Below, in pieces: positions 1-8,742 of a stretch of DNA of 64,000 nucleotides. This DNA comes from Pelomonas sp051857475 (GTDB lineage Bacteria; Pseudomonadota; Gammaproteobacteria; Burkholderiales; Burkholderiaceae_C). Location of the stretch: positions 1,938,443 through 2,002,442 of the forward strand of contig NZ_JBPZGZ010000002.1 of NCBI RefSeq assembly GCF_051857475.1. Direction: 5' to 3'. A program made the translations under genes and the position numbers. The notes beneath the pieces were generated by a model. The model saw nothing but the letters and a program-made list of their open reading frames with translations, was not told the origin of the DNA and did not search any database. How positions within the stretch are numbered: the first letter of the stretch is position 1; every line of letters starts with the position of its first letter.

Positions 1-149
1 AACTGGCCAGCGGCGAGATGGTGCTGGCCATGCCGCATTGGCAGGGCCAGGCCTTGCCCATGCAGCTGGTCAGCCCGCCGCAGCGGCGGCTGTCGGGCAA
101 GGTCAAGGCCTTTGGCGACCACCTGGCCGCCGGCCTCGCTGAGGGTTAG
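1..149 (+). CDS. LysR-type transcriptional regulator, C-terminal fragment (5' end outside window)
   Basis: The frame opens before the window and stops at TAG 147-149, giving the last 48 residues. The tail (MQLVSPPQRRLSGKVKAF, then FGDHLAAGLAEG) has the Pro-x-Arg-Arg then Lys-Val-x-Ala-Phe pattern that closes LysR effector domains, where the final helix packs on the ligand-binding domain. Its last four bases are shared with the convergent exporter gene. The DNA-binding domain cannot be seen, so the family call rests on the C-terminus only. Confidence 0.55.
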   Translation, partial: LASGEMVLAMPHWQGQALPMQLVSPPQRRLSGKVKAFGDHLAAGLAEG

Positions 150-886
150 ATCGGCCGCAGGAAGAGGCCGATCGTCAGTGCCACGCCGAGGCCGACGATG
201 GCGATGCGCAAGGCCTTCTCGTTGACGTGATGCAGAGCCCAGGCGCCGGCCAGGCCGCCCACGATGGCGCTGGCCCCGAGGACGGCGGCCTGCAGCCAAT
301 GCACTTCGGGCGACGTCACGAACAGGGCCACGGCCGACGCATTCATGATGCCGGCCAGCACGTTCTTGGTTGCGCCGGCATTGCGCGTGGACATGCCCGC
401 GATGGTCAGCGCCGCCAGCATCAGGAAGCCGATGCCGCCGCCGAAATAGCCGCCGTAGATGGCGATGCAGAACTGCATGACGGCGGTGGTGCGGGCGCTC
501 AGGTGATGGCCTTCCGCCACCGGCTTGCGCAAAAAGCTGCCCCAGGCGAACACGCTGGTGGCGAACAGCACCAGCCAGGGCACCAGGTGCGCGAACACCG
601 ACGGTGGCGTGTTCAGCAGCAGCCAGGCGCCGACCGCGCCGCCGAGCAGGCTGATGATGACGAGGGCGCGGAAGGACAGCGTCGGCGTGCCGACGACGAG
701 GCGCCGCCCCGCCCAGCCCGAGCTGAGCTGGCCCGGGAACAGGGCCACGGTCGAGGTGATGTTGGCGGCCAGCGGCGACATGCCCGACAGGATCAGGGCC
801 GGCAGCGTGACGAAGGAGCCGCCACCGGCGAGCGAGTTCTGCAGGCCGGCCCAGAGGCCGGCGAGCACCAGAAGTCCAAGAAGCAT
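146..886 (-). CDS. TauE/SafE-family membrane exporter
   Basis: A 246-residue inner-membrane protein, almost wholly hydrophobic, with about eight predicted helices. It has the family's internal duplication: a glycine-rich motif near residues 13-30 (GLQNSLAGGGSFVTLPAL) and a second one near 145-160 (GGYFGGGIGFLM). The family exports sulfite, sulfoacetate or other small organosulfur anions; the substrate here cannot be told. It starts 15 bases after the DUF938 methyltransferase stop, so the two are probably one transcript. ATG start at 886. Its stop overlaps the convergent LysR stop as TTAG. Confidence 0.85.
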   Translation of the reverse strand: MLLGLLVLAGLWAGLQNSLAGGGSFVTLPALILSGMSPLAANITSTVALFPGQLSSGWAGRRLVVGTPTLSFRALVIISLLGGAVGAWLLLNTPPSVFAHLVPWLVLFATSVFAWGSFLRKPVAEGHHLSARTTAVMQFCIAIYGGYFGGGIGFLMLAALTIAGMSTRNAGATKNVLAGIMNASAVALFVTSPEVHWLQAAVLGASAIVGGLAGAWALHHVNEKALRIAIVGLGVALTIGLFLRPI

Positions 887-901
887 GTCGAGAAAAGCAG
901 A

Positions 902-1510
902 TCAGGCGCCGCGGTCGCGCGCCCAGACCAGCAGCATATTGTTGGCGGGCATGGCCAGTTTTTCGCGCAGGCAAAGACCCGCCTGGCCGGCCTCGGTCGC
1001 CACATCGGCCAGGCGGCGGATGCCCCAGGCCGGGTTGCGCTGCCGCAGGTCGGCATCGAAGGCGAGATTGCTGGGCGCCGTGGGCATGTCGTCGAGCAGA
1101 TAGGGGCCGTAGGTGATCAGCAGACCCTCGGGCGCCAGATGCCGCGCGGCCCCCTGCATCAGCCCGGTCGTGCAGGCCCAGGGCGCAATGTGGATCATGT
1201 TGGCGCAGTAGATGGCATCGAGCTGCGCGGGTACGCCAGCCCAGATGGTGTCCAGCACGTTCAGCGTGATCGGCGGGTTCACGCGGGTTAGGCCCTCGCA
1301 CCAGGCCGCGATCGACGGCAGCGCGCCGGGCTCGTAGTCGCTGGGCTGCCATTGCCAACCGGGCAGGCCCTCGCTGCAGAAGGCCGCATGCTGGCCGGTA
1401 CCGCTGGCGATTTCCAGCAACTGGCCCGAGGCGGGCAGCAGGCGCTGCAGCGCCGCGAGGATGGGCGGGCCGTTGCGTTCGGCGGCGGGGCTGTGGCGGC
1501 GTTCGTTCAT
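902..1510 (-). CDS. DUF938 family SAM-dependent methyltransferase-like protein
   Basis: 202 residues, the usual length of this single-domain family. The N-terminus (RHSPAAERNGPPILAAL) and the SAM-binding loop EIASGTGQHAAF near residues 33-44 are characteristic, as is CANMIHIAPW near residue 110. The fold is that of class I methyltransferases and the substrate is unknown. It lies just upstream of the TauE/SafE exporter on the same strand, which suggests cotranscription but does not establish a shared pathway. ATG start at 1510. Confidence 0.88.
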   Translation of the reverse strand: MNERRHSPAAERNGPPILAALQRLLPASGQLLEIASGTGQHAAFCSEGLPGWQWQPSDYEPGALPSIAAWCEGLTRVNPPITLNVLDTIWAGVPAQLDAIYCANMIHIAPWACTTGLMQGAARHLAPEGLLITYGPYLLDDMPTAPSNLAFDADLRQRNPAWGIRRLADVATEAGQAGLCLREKLAMPANNMLLVWARDRGA

Positions 1511-1614
1511 CGCTCCAATCTTGCCAGCCGTGGAAAGAATGACTTGCGGCGCGCGCCGTTTCTCGCTCGTCGCCGGCTCGGCAAAGTGGCGTCATTGTTT
1601 TCAAGGAGCCTCGC

Positions 1615-2241
1615 ATGACCCTCAAGCTGTACCGCCACGCCCTGTCCGGCCACGCCCACCGCGCCGAACTCGCCCTGTCCCTGCTGGGCCTGCCGCACGA
1701 GCTGATCGATGTGGACTTCGCGACCCGGGCGCACAAGACGCCCGAGTTCATCGCCCGCCACCCCTTCGGCCAGCTGCCGCTGCTGGAAGACGATGGCCAT
1801 CACGTCTGGGACAGCACGGCCATCCTGGTCTATCTGGCCAGCAAGTACGACAGCACCGGCCGCTGGTTGCCCCAGGACCCCGCCGGCCGCGCGGCGGTGC
1901 AGGCCTGGCTGTCGGTGGCTTCCAGCCTGATCGCCTACGGCCCCGCCGCGGCCCGCATGGTCACGGTGTTCGGAGCCCCCTTCAATGCCGACGAGGTGAT
2001 CAATCGCGCTCACGGTCTGTTCAAGGTCATGCAGAGCGAGCTGTCGCAACGGCCCTTCCTGGTCGGCGACCATGCCACGCTGGCGGACATCGCCGGCTAC
2101 AGCTATATCGTCAACGCACCGGAGGGCAATGTGGATCTGGCGCCGTATCCGGCCTTGCGAGCCTGGCTGGCGCGCATCGAAGCGCTGCCCGGCTTCGTGC
2201 CGTTCAAGACCACCCCTGCCGGTCTGCGTGCCGCGGCCTGA
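1615..2241 (+). CDS. Glutathione S-transferase family protein
   Basis: 208 residues with the two-domain GST layout: a thioredoxin-like N-terminal domain (residues 1-80) with the cis-proline segment GQLPLLEDDG and the glutathione-contact DS pair in VWDSTAI, and an all-helical C-terminal domain. The N-terminus TLKLYRHALSGHAHRAEL has Ser rather than Tyr near the catalytic position, as in many bacterial beta/theta-like classes. ATG has a strong AAGGAG seven bases upstream. The flavin-binding protein gene begins five bases after the stop, so the two are probably one operon. Substrate unknown. Confidence 0.9.
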   Translation: MTLKLYRHALSGHAHRAELALSLLGLPHELIDVDFATRAHKTPEFIARHPFGQLPLLEDDGHHVWDSTAILVYLASKYDSTGRWLPQDPAGRAAVQAWLSVASSLIAYGPAAARMVTVFGAPFNADEVINRAHGLFKVMQSELSQRPFLVGDHATLADIAGYSYIVNAPEGNVDLAPYPALRAWLARIEALPGFVPFKTTPAGLRAAA

Positions 2242-2246
2242 CCACC

Positions 2247-3158
2247 ATGGACGCCGCCCCTTTCCACGCCGGTGAGGTCGCCGTGCAGGCGCGCCTGGGT
2301 GTCGCCGAGCGCATGGACGAGATTGGCCGTCGCGTCGTGCGCGACCACATGCCCGAGCAGCACCAGCGCTTCTACGAGCAACTGCCGCTGATGCTGGCCG
2401 GCAGCGTCGACCCGACGGGCCGGCCCTGGGCCACGATGCTGGTGGGCCAGCCGGGCTTTGTGCAGGCGCCGGACGCCTGGCATCTGACCTTCGCCGCTCA
2501 GCCCATCCCGGGCGACCCGGCGGCGGCCGGCATGACGCCGGGTGCACCGCTGGGCCTGCTGGGCATCGAGCTGCACACGCGGCGGCGCAACCGCGTCAAT
2601 GGCGAGCTGGAGGTGGTCGGCCCGGAGGGGTTGCGCCTGCATGTGAGCCAGACGGTGGGCAATTGCCCGCAGTACATCCAGGGGCGCGAGGTCGAATGGG
2701 TGCGCGATGCGGCGGACACGCGGCCGCGCGCCATCGAGCGCATTGATGACCTGGACGGCGATGCGGCCTGGTTGATCGCTGCCGCCGACACCTTGTTTGT
2801 CGCCACGCATGCCGGCGCGGCGGGGGCGGATGTGTCGCATCGCGGCGGTCCGGCGGGCTTTGTCGTGCAGGAGGACGAGCGCACGCTGCTGATCCCCGAC
2901 TACTCGGGCAACCGCATGTACATGACCCTGGGCAATCTGCAGCTCGATGGCCGCGCGGGCCTGCTCTTCATCGACTTCGAGCGCGGCGACCTGCTGACGC
3001 TGACGGGCCGCGCCGACATCGTCTGGGACGGACCAGCACTGACGGCACTCGACAACGCCGAGCGCGCCTGGCGCTTCCATCTCGACGAGGGCTGGTGGCT
3101 GCGTGATGCGCTGCCCTTGCGCTGGCGCTTCCGCGACTGGGCGCCGCAGAACCGTTAG
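2247..3158 (+). CDS. Pyridoxamine 5'-phosphate oxidase-like flavin-binding protein
   Basis: I start this at ATG 2247 (MDAAPFHAGEVAVQARLG), giving 303 residues; the open frame continues far upstream but that part reads antisense to the methyltransferase and through the GST gene. Two split-barrel PNPOx-like halves are visible: GRPWATMLVGQPGFV near residue 50, and a second flavin-barrel segment GNRMYMTLGNLQLDGRAGLL then IDFERGDLLTLTGRA near residues 215-260. Proteins of this type bind FMN or F420-like cofactors; often they are annotated only as PNPOx family. Coupled to the GST gene upstream. Its stop overlaps the convergent LysR gene as TTAG. Confidence 0.82.
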   Translation: MDAAPFHAGEVAVQARLGVAERMDEIGRRVVRDHMPEQHQRFYEQLPLMLAGSVDPTGRPWATMLVGQPGFVQAPDAWHLTFAAQPIPGDPAAAGMTPGAPLGLLGIELHTRRRNRVNGELEVVGPEGLRLHVSQTVGNCPQYIQGREVEWVRDAADTRPRAIERIDDLDGDAAWLIAAADTLFVATHAGAAGADVSHRGGPAGFVVQEDERTLLIPDYSGNRMYMTLGNLQLDGRAGLLFIDFERGDLLTLTGRADIVWDGPALTALDNAERAWRFHLDEGWWLRDALPLRWRFRDWAPQNR

Positions 3159-4054
3159 CGCAACGCAGGGTTGGCGCGCAGCATCTCCACCGCGAGGTCG
3201 ACAAAGGCGCGCACCTTCTGCGTGGCGTGCCGGCCTTCGTGGTGCACCACATGCACGGGCACAGGGGGCAGCTCGAAGTCTTCCAGCAGCGGCAGCAGGG
3301 CGCCACTGGCCAGTGCGTCGGCGGCTTGGTAGCTGATGAGGCGGGTGATGCCCAGTCCCGCCACCGCGAAGGAGCGGGCCGCATCATTGGTCGTGGTGCG
3401 CAATCGTGGCCGGATGCGTTGCACGAGCGGCCGGCCACCTTCGGCGAAGCGCCACTCCGGGTAGGGCGCGACCTGGGTGGGCTGGATCAGCACATGACGG
3501 GCCAGGTCCTCCGGGCGCTGCGGGCGGCCGTGCGCGGCCAGATAGGCGGGTGAGGCGACCAGCATGCGGCGCACGCGGCCGACGGCCACGGCCTTCAGCG
3601 AGGAGTCCGGCAATTCGCCGATGCGCACGGCCACGTCCAATCCTTCATCGACGAGGTTGACGACGCGGTCGACGAAGAGGCACTGCGCGTCGACGTCGGG
3701 GTAGCGGCGCAGGTAGTCGGTGACGATGGGCGTCACATGCAGGTTGCCGAACAGCACCGGCGCCGTGACGCTGAGAAGGCCCTGGATCTGCCGGCTGGCG
3801 CCACGGGTCGCGCTCTCGGAGTCGCTCACGTCGGCCAGGATGCGCCGGCAGTCTTCGGCATAGCGGGCGCCGGCCTCGGTCACGCGCACGCTGCGGGTGG
3901 TGCGCGTCAGCAGGCGCAGGCCGAGCCGTTCTTCCAGCTCCGCCACGGCCCGCGTGACGACGGGGGCCGACAGGTCCAGCTTGCGCGCTGCGCTGGCAAA
4001 GCCGCCGCTGTCGACGACGGCGACGAAGACTTCCATGGCTTGCAGGCGATCCAT
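3155..4054 (-). CDS. LysR-type transcriptional regulator
   Basis: 299 residues. The N-terminal winged helix-turn-helix covers residues 1-60 (MDRLQAMEVFVAVVDSGGF, then LDLSAPVVTRAVAELEERLG), and a periplasmic-binding-protein-like effector domain covers about 90-290. The helix containing SAPVVTRAV is typical of the AaeR/PecT-like subgroup. No divergent target gene lies next to its start; instead a palindromic repeat follows at 4089. Effector unknown. It converges on the flavin-binding protein gene with a four-base overlap. ATG start at 4054. Confidence 0.92.
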   Translation of the reverse strand: MDRLQAMEVFVAVVDSGGFASAARKLDLSAPVVTRAVAELEERLGLRLLTRTTRSVRVTEAGARYAEDCRRILADVSDSESATRGASRQIQGLLSVTAPVLFGNLHVTPIVTDYLRRYPDVDAQCLFVDRVVNLVDEGLDVAVRIGELPDSSLKAVAVGRVRRMLVASPAYLAAHGRPQRPEDLARHVLIQPTQVAPYPEWRFAEGGRPLVQRIRPRLRTTTNDAARSFAVAGLGITRLISYQAADALASGALLPLLEDFELPPVPVHVVHHEGRHATQKVRAFVDLAVEMLRANPALR

Positions 4055-4088
4055 GCCCGCGGACTATGCCGCACGAATTGGAGCATTC

Positions 4089-4226
4089 GGGCCGAGCGAC
4101 GGGCCGCTCCCTAGCCGGCCCGGTTGGCGATGTGCTTGCGGCTCGATGCCGCAAGCGTCGCCGTCCCCTCGGGGGACCGGCTGGGCGCGCCCGCGTGCAG
4201 CGGGGCGCGGTCGGACGAGGGGCTCA
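4089..4226 (+). repeat. Intergenic palindromic repeat, family 1, copy A
   Basis: This block is nearly the reverse complement of 47381-47504. It carries three stem-loops: CGGGCCG/CGGCCCG around a CTCCCTAGC loop, CTTGCGGC/GCCGCAAG around TCGAT, and GTCCCC/GGGGAC around TCG. It ends exactly at the stop codon of the pirin gene. No protein-coding content is evident. The layout resembles REP/BIME-type elements; it may also end transcription of the pirin operon. Confidence 0.8.
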
Positions 4227-5096
4227 TCAAGCCAGGCGGCCAGACTGGAAGTCGCGCACCGCCTGCACCAGCTCGGCCTCGGTGTTCATGACAAACGGGC
4301 CGTACTGGGCGATGGGTTCCCCCAGCGGCTTGCCGGCGATCAACAAGGCCTTGGTCGGCTCGTCGCCGGCCTGCAGGCGCACGCCATCGCTGCCCGCCGT
4401 GTTGGCCAGGATGGCCATGCGGCCCGACAGCACCTGGCAGCCGGTCTGGAACTTCAGTCCGCCCTCGTAGACGTAGACGAAGGCATTGAAGTCGGCCGGC
4501 AGCAGTTGCTCAAAGCGGGCGCCGGGCTCGAAGTGCAGGTCCAGGTACAGCGGCTCGGTGTTGTCGCGCTGCACCGCACCGGCCACGCCATGGCTGGCGC
4601 CGGCGATGACGCGAGCCTTCACGCCGTCGCGCTCGAATTCCGGCACCTCCGGGCTGGTGACGTCGCGGTACCAGGGCTCGCGCATCTTGTCCTTGGCGGC
4701 CAGGTTGAGCCAGAGCTGGAAGCCGGCCATGCGGCCCGCGTTCTGCTCGGGCGTCTCGCTGTGGATGACGCCGCGGCCGGCCGTCATCCATTGCACGCCG
4801 CCGTCGCTGATCAAGCCTTCATTGCCGGCCGAATCGCGGTGGCGCATGCGGCCCTTGAGCATGTAGGTGATGGTCTCGAAGCCGCGGTGCGGATGGTCGG
4901 GGAAGCCGGCGATGTAGTCGTCGGGGTTGTCCGTGCCGAATGCGTCCAGCATTAGGAAGGGGTCCAGGCGCTTCTGCAGGTTCTGCGTCAGCACGCGGTT
5001 CAACTTGACGCCCGCACCGTCGCTGGTCGGCTGACCGGCGACGAGGCGTTCGACCTCGCGCGGTTGGGTGAGTTGGGAGGTAGCGACGGTGCTCAT
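4227..5096 (-). CDS. Pirin family protein (bicupin)
   Basis: 289 residues. The N-terminal cupin has the pirin signature HPHRGFETITYMLKG (about residues 55-70), which supplies metal ligands, followed by GGVQWMTAGRGVIHSE; the C-terminal pirin domain spans about 175-280. Bacterial pirins often act as metal-dependent quercetinases or redox-responsive proteins. Here it follows the azoreductase gene by 15 bases, so both are probably made together against quinone or electrophile stress under the divergent LysR regulator at 5835. ATG start at 5096. A palindromic repeat abuts its stop. Confidence 0.92.
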   Translation of the reverse strand: MSTVATSQLTQPREVERLVAGQPTSDGAGVKLNRVLTQNLQKRLDPFLMLDAFGTDNPDDYIAGFPDHPHRGFETITYMLKGRMRHRDSAGNEGLISDGGVQWMTAGRGVIHSETPEQNAGRMAGFQLWLNLAAKDKMREPWYRDVTSPEVPEFERDGVKARVIAGASHGVAGAVQRDNTEPLYLDLHFEPGARFEQLLPADFNAFVYVYEGGLKFQTGCQVLSGRMAILANTAGSDGVRLQAGDEPTKALLIAGKPLGEPIAQYGPFVMNTEAELVQAVRDFQSGRLA

Positions 5097-5111
5097 GGCT
5101 TTCTTTCTGGT

Positions 5112-5717
5112 TCAGGCTGCGAGGAGTTGGGTGATTTGCGAACGGGCGTTGGCCAGGCCTTGCTCGGCGGCGAAGGCCATGCCTTCGGCGTAGACGAACT
5201 CGACATCGGTCATGCCCAGGAAGGCCAGCACGGTGCGCAGATACGGTGTCATCTGGTCGCTGGGCTGGTCGCGGTGGATACCGCCGCGGCTGGTGACGAT
5301 GAAGACCTTCTTGCCGGTCAGCAGGCCGACGGGGCCCTTCTCGGTGTACTTGAAGGTGACACCGGCACGGGCCACCGCGTCGATCCAGTTCTTGAACTGG
5401 GCGGTGACGTTGAAGTTGTACATGGGCACGCCGATGACGACAGTGTCGGCGGCCTGCAGTTCGGCGATCAGGGCGTCGTCCAGGGCGACGCGGGCGGCTT
5501 GTTCAGGCGTGCGCTTGTCGGCCGGCGTGAAGAGGGCACCCAGGGCGACTTCGTCCAGCACGGGCTGGGGCGTCAGCGTCAGGTCGCGCACGGTGACGGT
5601 CGCGGTCGGGGTGGCAGCGCGCAGGCCGGCGGTCAGTTCGTTGGCCAGGCGGGTGGAGACCGAGCCTTGGTTATCGGTGGCACGGCGGGCGCTGGCGTTG
5701 ATTTGCAGGATGTTCAT
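5112..5717 (-). CDS. azoR: FMN-dependent NADH-azoreductase
   Basis: 201 residues, the usual AzoR length, with a flavodoxin-like fold. Visible family landmarks are the N-terminal phosphate loop region MNILQINASARR, the FMN-binding MYNFNVTAQFKNWIDAVARAG stretch near residues 98-118 (GVPMYNFN) and the VTSRGG loop near 145. The enzyme reduces azo dyes and quinones with NADH through FMN in the cytosol. First gene of an azoR-pirin operon, divergent from a LysR regulator at 5835, an arrangement commonly used for quinone-responsive control. ATG start at 5717. Confidence 0.93.
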   Translation of the reverse strand: MNILQINASARRATDNQGSVSTRLANELTAGLRAATPTATVTVRDLTLTPQPVLDEVALGALFTPADKRTPEQAARVALDDALIAELQAADTVVIGVPMYNFNVTAQFKNWIDAVARAGVTFKYTEKGPVGLLTGKKVFIVTSRGGIHRDQPSDQMTPYLRTVLAFLGMTDVEFVYAEGMAFAAEQGLANARSQITQLLAA

Positions 5718-5834
5718 CTGGGGCTCCGTTAAGGGTCGGTTGCGATGGGATGAACTCTAGGATTGCTGATGCAGCATCGGAAGTCGCCGATTTGCATAAG
5801 ATTGTTCTACTGATGGAACGATGAGGGCAAAACC

Positions 5835-6749
5835 ATGGAATCCGATGCCGACGACCTGCTGCTGTTTGCCCGCGTCATGGAGGCCGGCAGCTTCAGCCGG
5901 GCGGCCGAGCGGGTGCACTGGCCCAAGAGCACGGTGTCGCGGCGCATGGCGGCGCTGGAGGCCAGGCTGGGTGAGAAGCTGCTGCAGCGCACGACGCGCA
6001 AGCTGGCGTTGACCGACTTCGGCGCCGGCGTGCTGGAGCATGCGCGGGTGGTGGCGGCGGAAGTGGATGGGGCGCTGGCCCTGGCCTTGCACCGCCAGCA
6101 GAAACCCAGCGGCCGGCTGCGCGTCAGCATGCCGGCGGATTTCGCCCAGCAGGTGGCGGCGGGAATGCTGGCCGAGTTCGCGCTGGCCTATCCGGAGGTA
6201 CAACTGGAGCTGGACCTGACGCCGCGGCGCGTGGACATCGTCGGCGAGGGTTTCGATCTCGCCATCCGCATGGGGGCGCTCGATCAGGAGAGCCAGCTGG
6301 CCGCGCGCAAGCTGGCGACGACGCACTGGGGGCTGTACGCGTCGCCGGCCTATGTGGAGCGGGTCGGCGAGCCGCTGCTGCCCCAAGCCCTGGACAGCAT
6401 GCATGGGCTGATGCTGCTGAGCCGCACCGGTGAGCCGGTGCCTTGGCGGCTGCAGAAGGAAGGGGCCGAGCCCTATCTGGCCCGGCCGACCCAGCGCAGC
6501 TCGGCGAATGCGCCCAGCCTGCTGGCCCAGCTGGCGGAGAGCGGTGTCGGCATCGCCGGCATCGACCGCCTCATCGTCAGGGATGCGCTGGCCGTGGGCC
6601 GGCTGCAGCGCCTGCTGCCCGACTGGCACCTGCCCGGCTCGACGGCCTGGGCGGTATTCCCGGAGCGCCGGCTGATGCCGCTGCGCACCCGGGTGTTTCT
6701 GGAGGCGATGTCAGCCCTGCTGGAGACCTGCCCGACGCCGAGCCCTTGA
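5835..6749 (+). CDS. LysR-type regulator, probable controller of azoR-pirin
   Basis: 304 residues: N-terminal HTH (ESDADDLLLFARVMEAGSF, then WPKSTVSRRMAALEARLG) and an effector-binding domain after residue 90 (SGRLRVSMPADFAQ). Transcribed divergently from azoR across a 117-base gap, the classic LysR layout, so it most likely regulates azoR-pirin and itself. The gap holds short dyads such as GATGC-A-GCATC at about 5766 and GTTC-N8-GAAC near 5803, but no site can be assigned. Its last 39 bases overlap the convergent GDSL hydrolase gene. Confidence 0.9.
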   Translation: MESDADDLLLFARVMEAGSFSRAAERVHWPKSTVSRRMAALEARLGEKLLQRTTRKLALTDFGAGVLEHARVVAAEVDGALALALHRQQKPSGRLRVSMPADFAQQVAAGMLAEFALAYPEVQLELDLTPRRVDIVGEGFDLAIRMGALDQESQLAARKLATTHWGLYASPAYVERVGEPLLPQALDSMHGLMLLSRTGEPVPWRLQKEGAEPYLARPTQRSSANAPSLLAQLAESGVGIAGIDRLIVRDALAVGRLQRLLPDWHLPGSTAWAVFPERRLMPLRTRVFLEAMSALLETCPTPSP

Positions 6750-7730
6750 ACGGGCCAGTGCCACGACGACGAGGCCAGCGGCCAGCAGCGCAACCGTGTC
6801 GGGCTCGGGCACGGCCACCGCGAACACGGCGGCAGCCAGCTGCTGGTGAGCCGCCGTGGTCGGGTGGATGCCGTCCCAGAACAGCGAGGTGCTGACATCG
6901 CAGCTGCTGCCGTTGGCGGCGCAGGCGTTGGTCCAGTTGCTGAAGCCCAGCTGTGCGGCGTTGTTCACGGCATTCGTCATGAAGCCGTACATGTCGAAGA
7001 CGGTGGCGCCGCTGCCGGCCAGCGCGCCGTTCAGGACGGCATCCATCGCGAAGCTGAGCCCCGAGGCCTGGGTGCTGACACCCATGGCATTGGCCAGCGG
7101 CGTCAGGCCGAAATTGGGCGTGTTCAGCACCAGCACGTGCTGGGCACCGGCGAGCTTGAGGTTGCCGACGATGCCTGCCATGTCGGCGGCATACCCGGCC
7201 ACCGTGGCGGCCGCCGTGGCGTTGGGGTCAGCGCCGCGGCCGATGGCCTCGAGAGCCTCGCGGATGTTGTTGCCACCACCCGCCACGACATAAAGGGCGT
7301 TGGGGTCGGCGGCGCCGTGGGTGGCGTTGAAGTACATGCCCAGCTGGGTCTTCATGCTGAACGGGAAGCCTTGCGGCGTCTCCGTGCCGTCAATGCCGGT
7401 CTGGGCACCGCCGAAGGCGAAGTTGGTGCCGCCGGCCAGCGAAGGCGCCAGCGGCAAGCCCAGGGATTGGGCGAAGTACTGGGTCCAGACGGCGCCGTTG
7501 GAGTAGGTGCCGGCCACCGACGGGATCTTGCTGTAGTAACCGTCGCCCTGGATGTCCACCGGCGGCAGTCCGCCCAGGGCCTGGGTCAGCAGGATGGCGT
7601 TGTTGCCGCTGTCGGAGAGGCTGTCGCCGAAGACGACGAGGTTGGAGTAGGGGCCGGTGGCCGATGCCGCAAATGCGGCGGCACAAAGACCAATGCCCGC
7701 GAGCATGCGGGCGAGCAAACGGATGGACAT
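6711..7730 (-). CDS. Secreted SGNH/GDSL hydrolase with PEP-CTERM sorting signal
   Basis: 339 residues. Signal peptide residues 1-25 (ending ASATG). SGNH blocks: VFGDSLSDSGNN with the nucleophile Ser near residue 36, GGGNNI near 150, and DGIHPTTAAHQ near 285 with the catalytic Asp and His. The C-terminus is a PEP-CTERM signal: VPEP, a hydrophobic helix LLAAGLVVVALA, then a basic RSRARRR tail, expected to be cleaved by an exosortase/archaeosortase-type system (none in this window). Probably an esterase or phospholipase of the cell surface or extracellular matrix. The stop region overlaps the convergent LysR gene by 39 bases. Confidence 0.92.
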   Translation of the reverse strand: MSIRLLARMLAGIGLCAAAFAASATGPYSNLVVFGDSLSDSGNNAILLTQALGGLPPVDIQGDGYYSKIPSVAGTYSNGAVWTQYFAQSLGLPLAPSLAGGTNFAFGGAQTGIDGTETPQGFPFSMKTQLGMYFNATHGAADPNALYVVAGGGNNIREALEAIGRGADPNATAAATVAGYAADMAGIVGNLKLAGAQHVLVLNTPNFGLTPLANAMGVSTQASGLSFAMDAVLNGALAGSGATVFDMYGFMTNAVNNAAQLGFSNWTNACAANGSSCDVSTSLFWDGIHPTTAAHQQLAAAVFAVAVPEPDTVALLAAGLVVVALARSRARRRAGLQQG

Positions 7731-7828
7731 GGGAACTCCCTGATTGTGGCCGCAGGACTTCTAACGGCTCGACAACAGCATTCCCAACCCTTGGCTCAGC
7801 GTCAACCCGTAGACGCCCGAGACTGATA

Positions 7829-8602
7829 TCAGTCGCTGTCGCCTTTGAAGGCGACTTCGACGGCGGCTTCTCGTGCTTTACGGATGGGCGCGAAGCGCCA
7901 TTGCTTGACGGCCTCGACGGCGGCCGTGCCCAGGCGTGAGTGGCTGGCCTTGATGACGGAGGCCTGCTGGACCTTGCCGTCCGGGCCCACGGTGAACTGC
8001 ACCTGGGCGTAGCCATCGCGGGCACTGCTGCTCTGCTGCATGTTGCGCGGCAGGGTCGGGTCGACCTTGGCCAGCAGCCGCAGCGGCTCTTCGATCTCTT
8101 CTTCTTGCGCCTTGGGCGGCGGCTCTGCGGCCCGGGCGGCCGCGGCCAGCGGGGCTGCGGGAGCGGGTGTGGGCGCCGCGGAGGCGAGCACGACAGGGGT
8201 GCGGTCGGGTTCGGGTTCGGGCGCCGCGGCGACGGCGACCGGAGCAGGTTCAGGGGCGGCTGCCACCGCAGTGGCGGTCGGCTGAGGCGCAGCGCTTGGG
8301 GTCGCCGCGGGGGCGGGCTTGGGGGCGGCCGCCACCGGTGTTGGCGCGGGTGCCGCCTTGCGGGCTACCGGTGCAGGGGCCGGAGCGGGCGCCGGTGCAG
8401 CGGCGGGCTTGTCGCGGTTCGCACCCTTGTCGGCGTTGAGCTTGATCCAATGGAAGACGGCATCGGCAGCCTTCTGCGCACGCTCCAGGCTCTCAGCCTT
8501 GGGCGCTTCTTGTTGGGCGCTGGCCGTTTGAGCCAGCATCATCAGGGCGCCCGCGATGGCGGGCAGGGCGAGCGCCAGGGCAGGGCGCGGTCCGAGTGTC
8601 AT
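7829..8602 (-). CDS. TonB C-terminal domain protein with cleavable signal and Pro/Ala-rich spacer
   Basis: 257 residues. N-terminal hydrophobic segment ends in QTASAQQ, which looks like a signal-peptidase I site rather than the uncleaved anchor of classical TonB. Residues 60-165 are a proline/alanine-rich spacer that would span the periplasm. Residues 175-255 form a TonB C-terminal domain (DGYAQVQFTVGPDGKVQQ, VKQWRFAPIRK). No exbB/exbD or receptor gene is nearby. It could deliver energy as an auxiliary TonB only if anchored; otherwise a soluble periplasmic TonB-like protein. ATG start at 8602. Confidence 0.82.
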   Translation of the reverse strand: MTLGPRPALALALPAIAGALMMLAQTASAQQEAPKAESLERAQKAADAVFHWIKLNADKGANRDKPAAAPAPAPAPAPVARKAAPAPTPVAAAPKPAPAATPSAAPQPTATAVAAAPEPAPVAVAAAPEPEPDRTPVVLASAAPTPAPAAPLAAAARAAEPPPKAQEEEIEEPLRLLAKVDPTLPRNMQQSSSARDGYAQVQFTVGPDGKVQQASVIKASHSRLGTAAVEAVKQWRFAPIRKAREAAVEVAFKGDSD

Positions 8603-8742
8603 GACAACTCCACAAAGACGGTGTCGGCCGGTGGTCCGAGCGGCGGACTCTAGACAGGCTTTTGAAAGCCGTCAGCGGGGTTTGCCCCTCAAGCAACGCG
8701 ATTAGAGGCCGCTCCCGGCAAAGCGTCACACTTGACCCGGGC

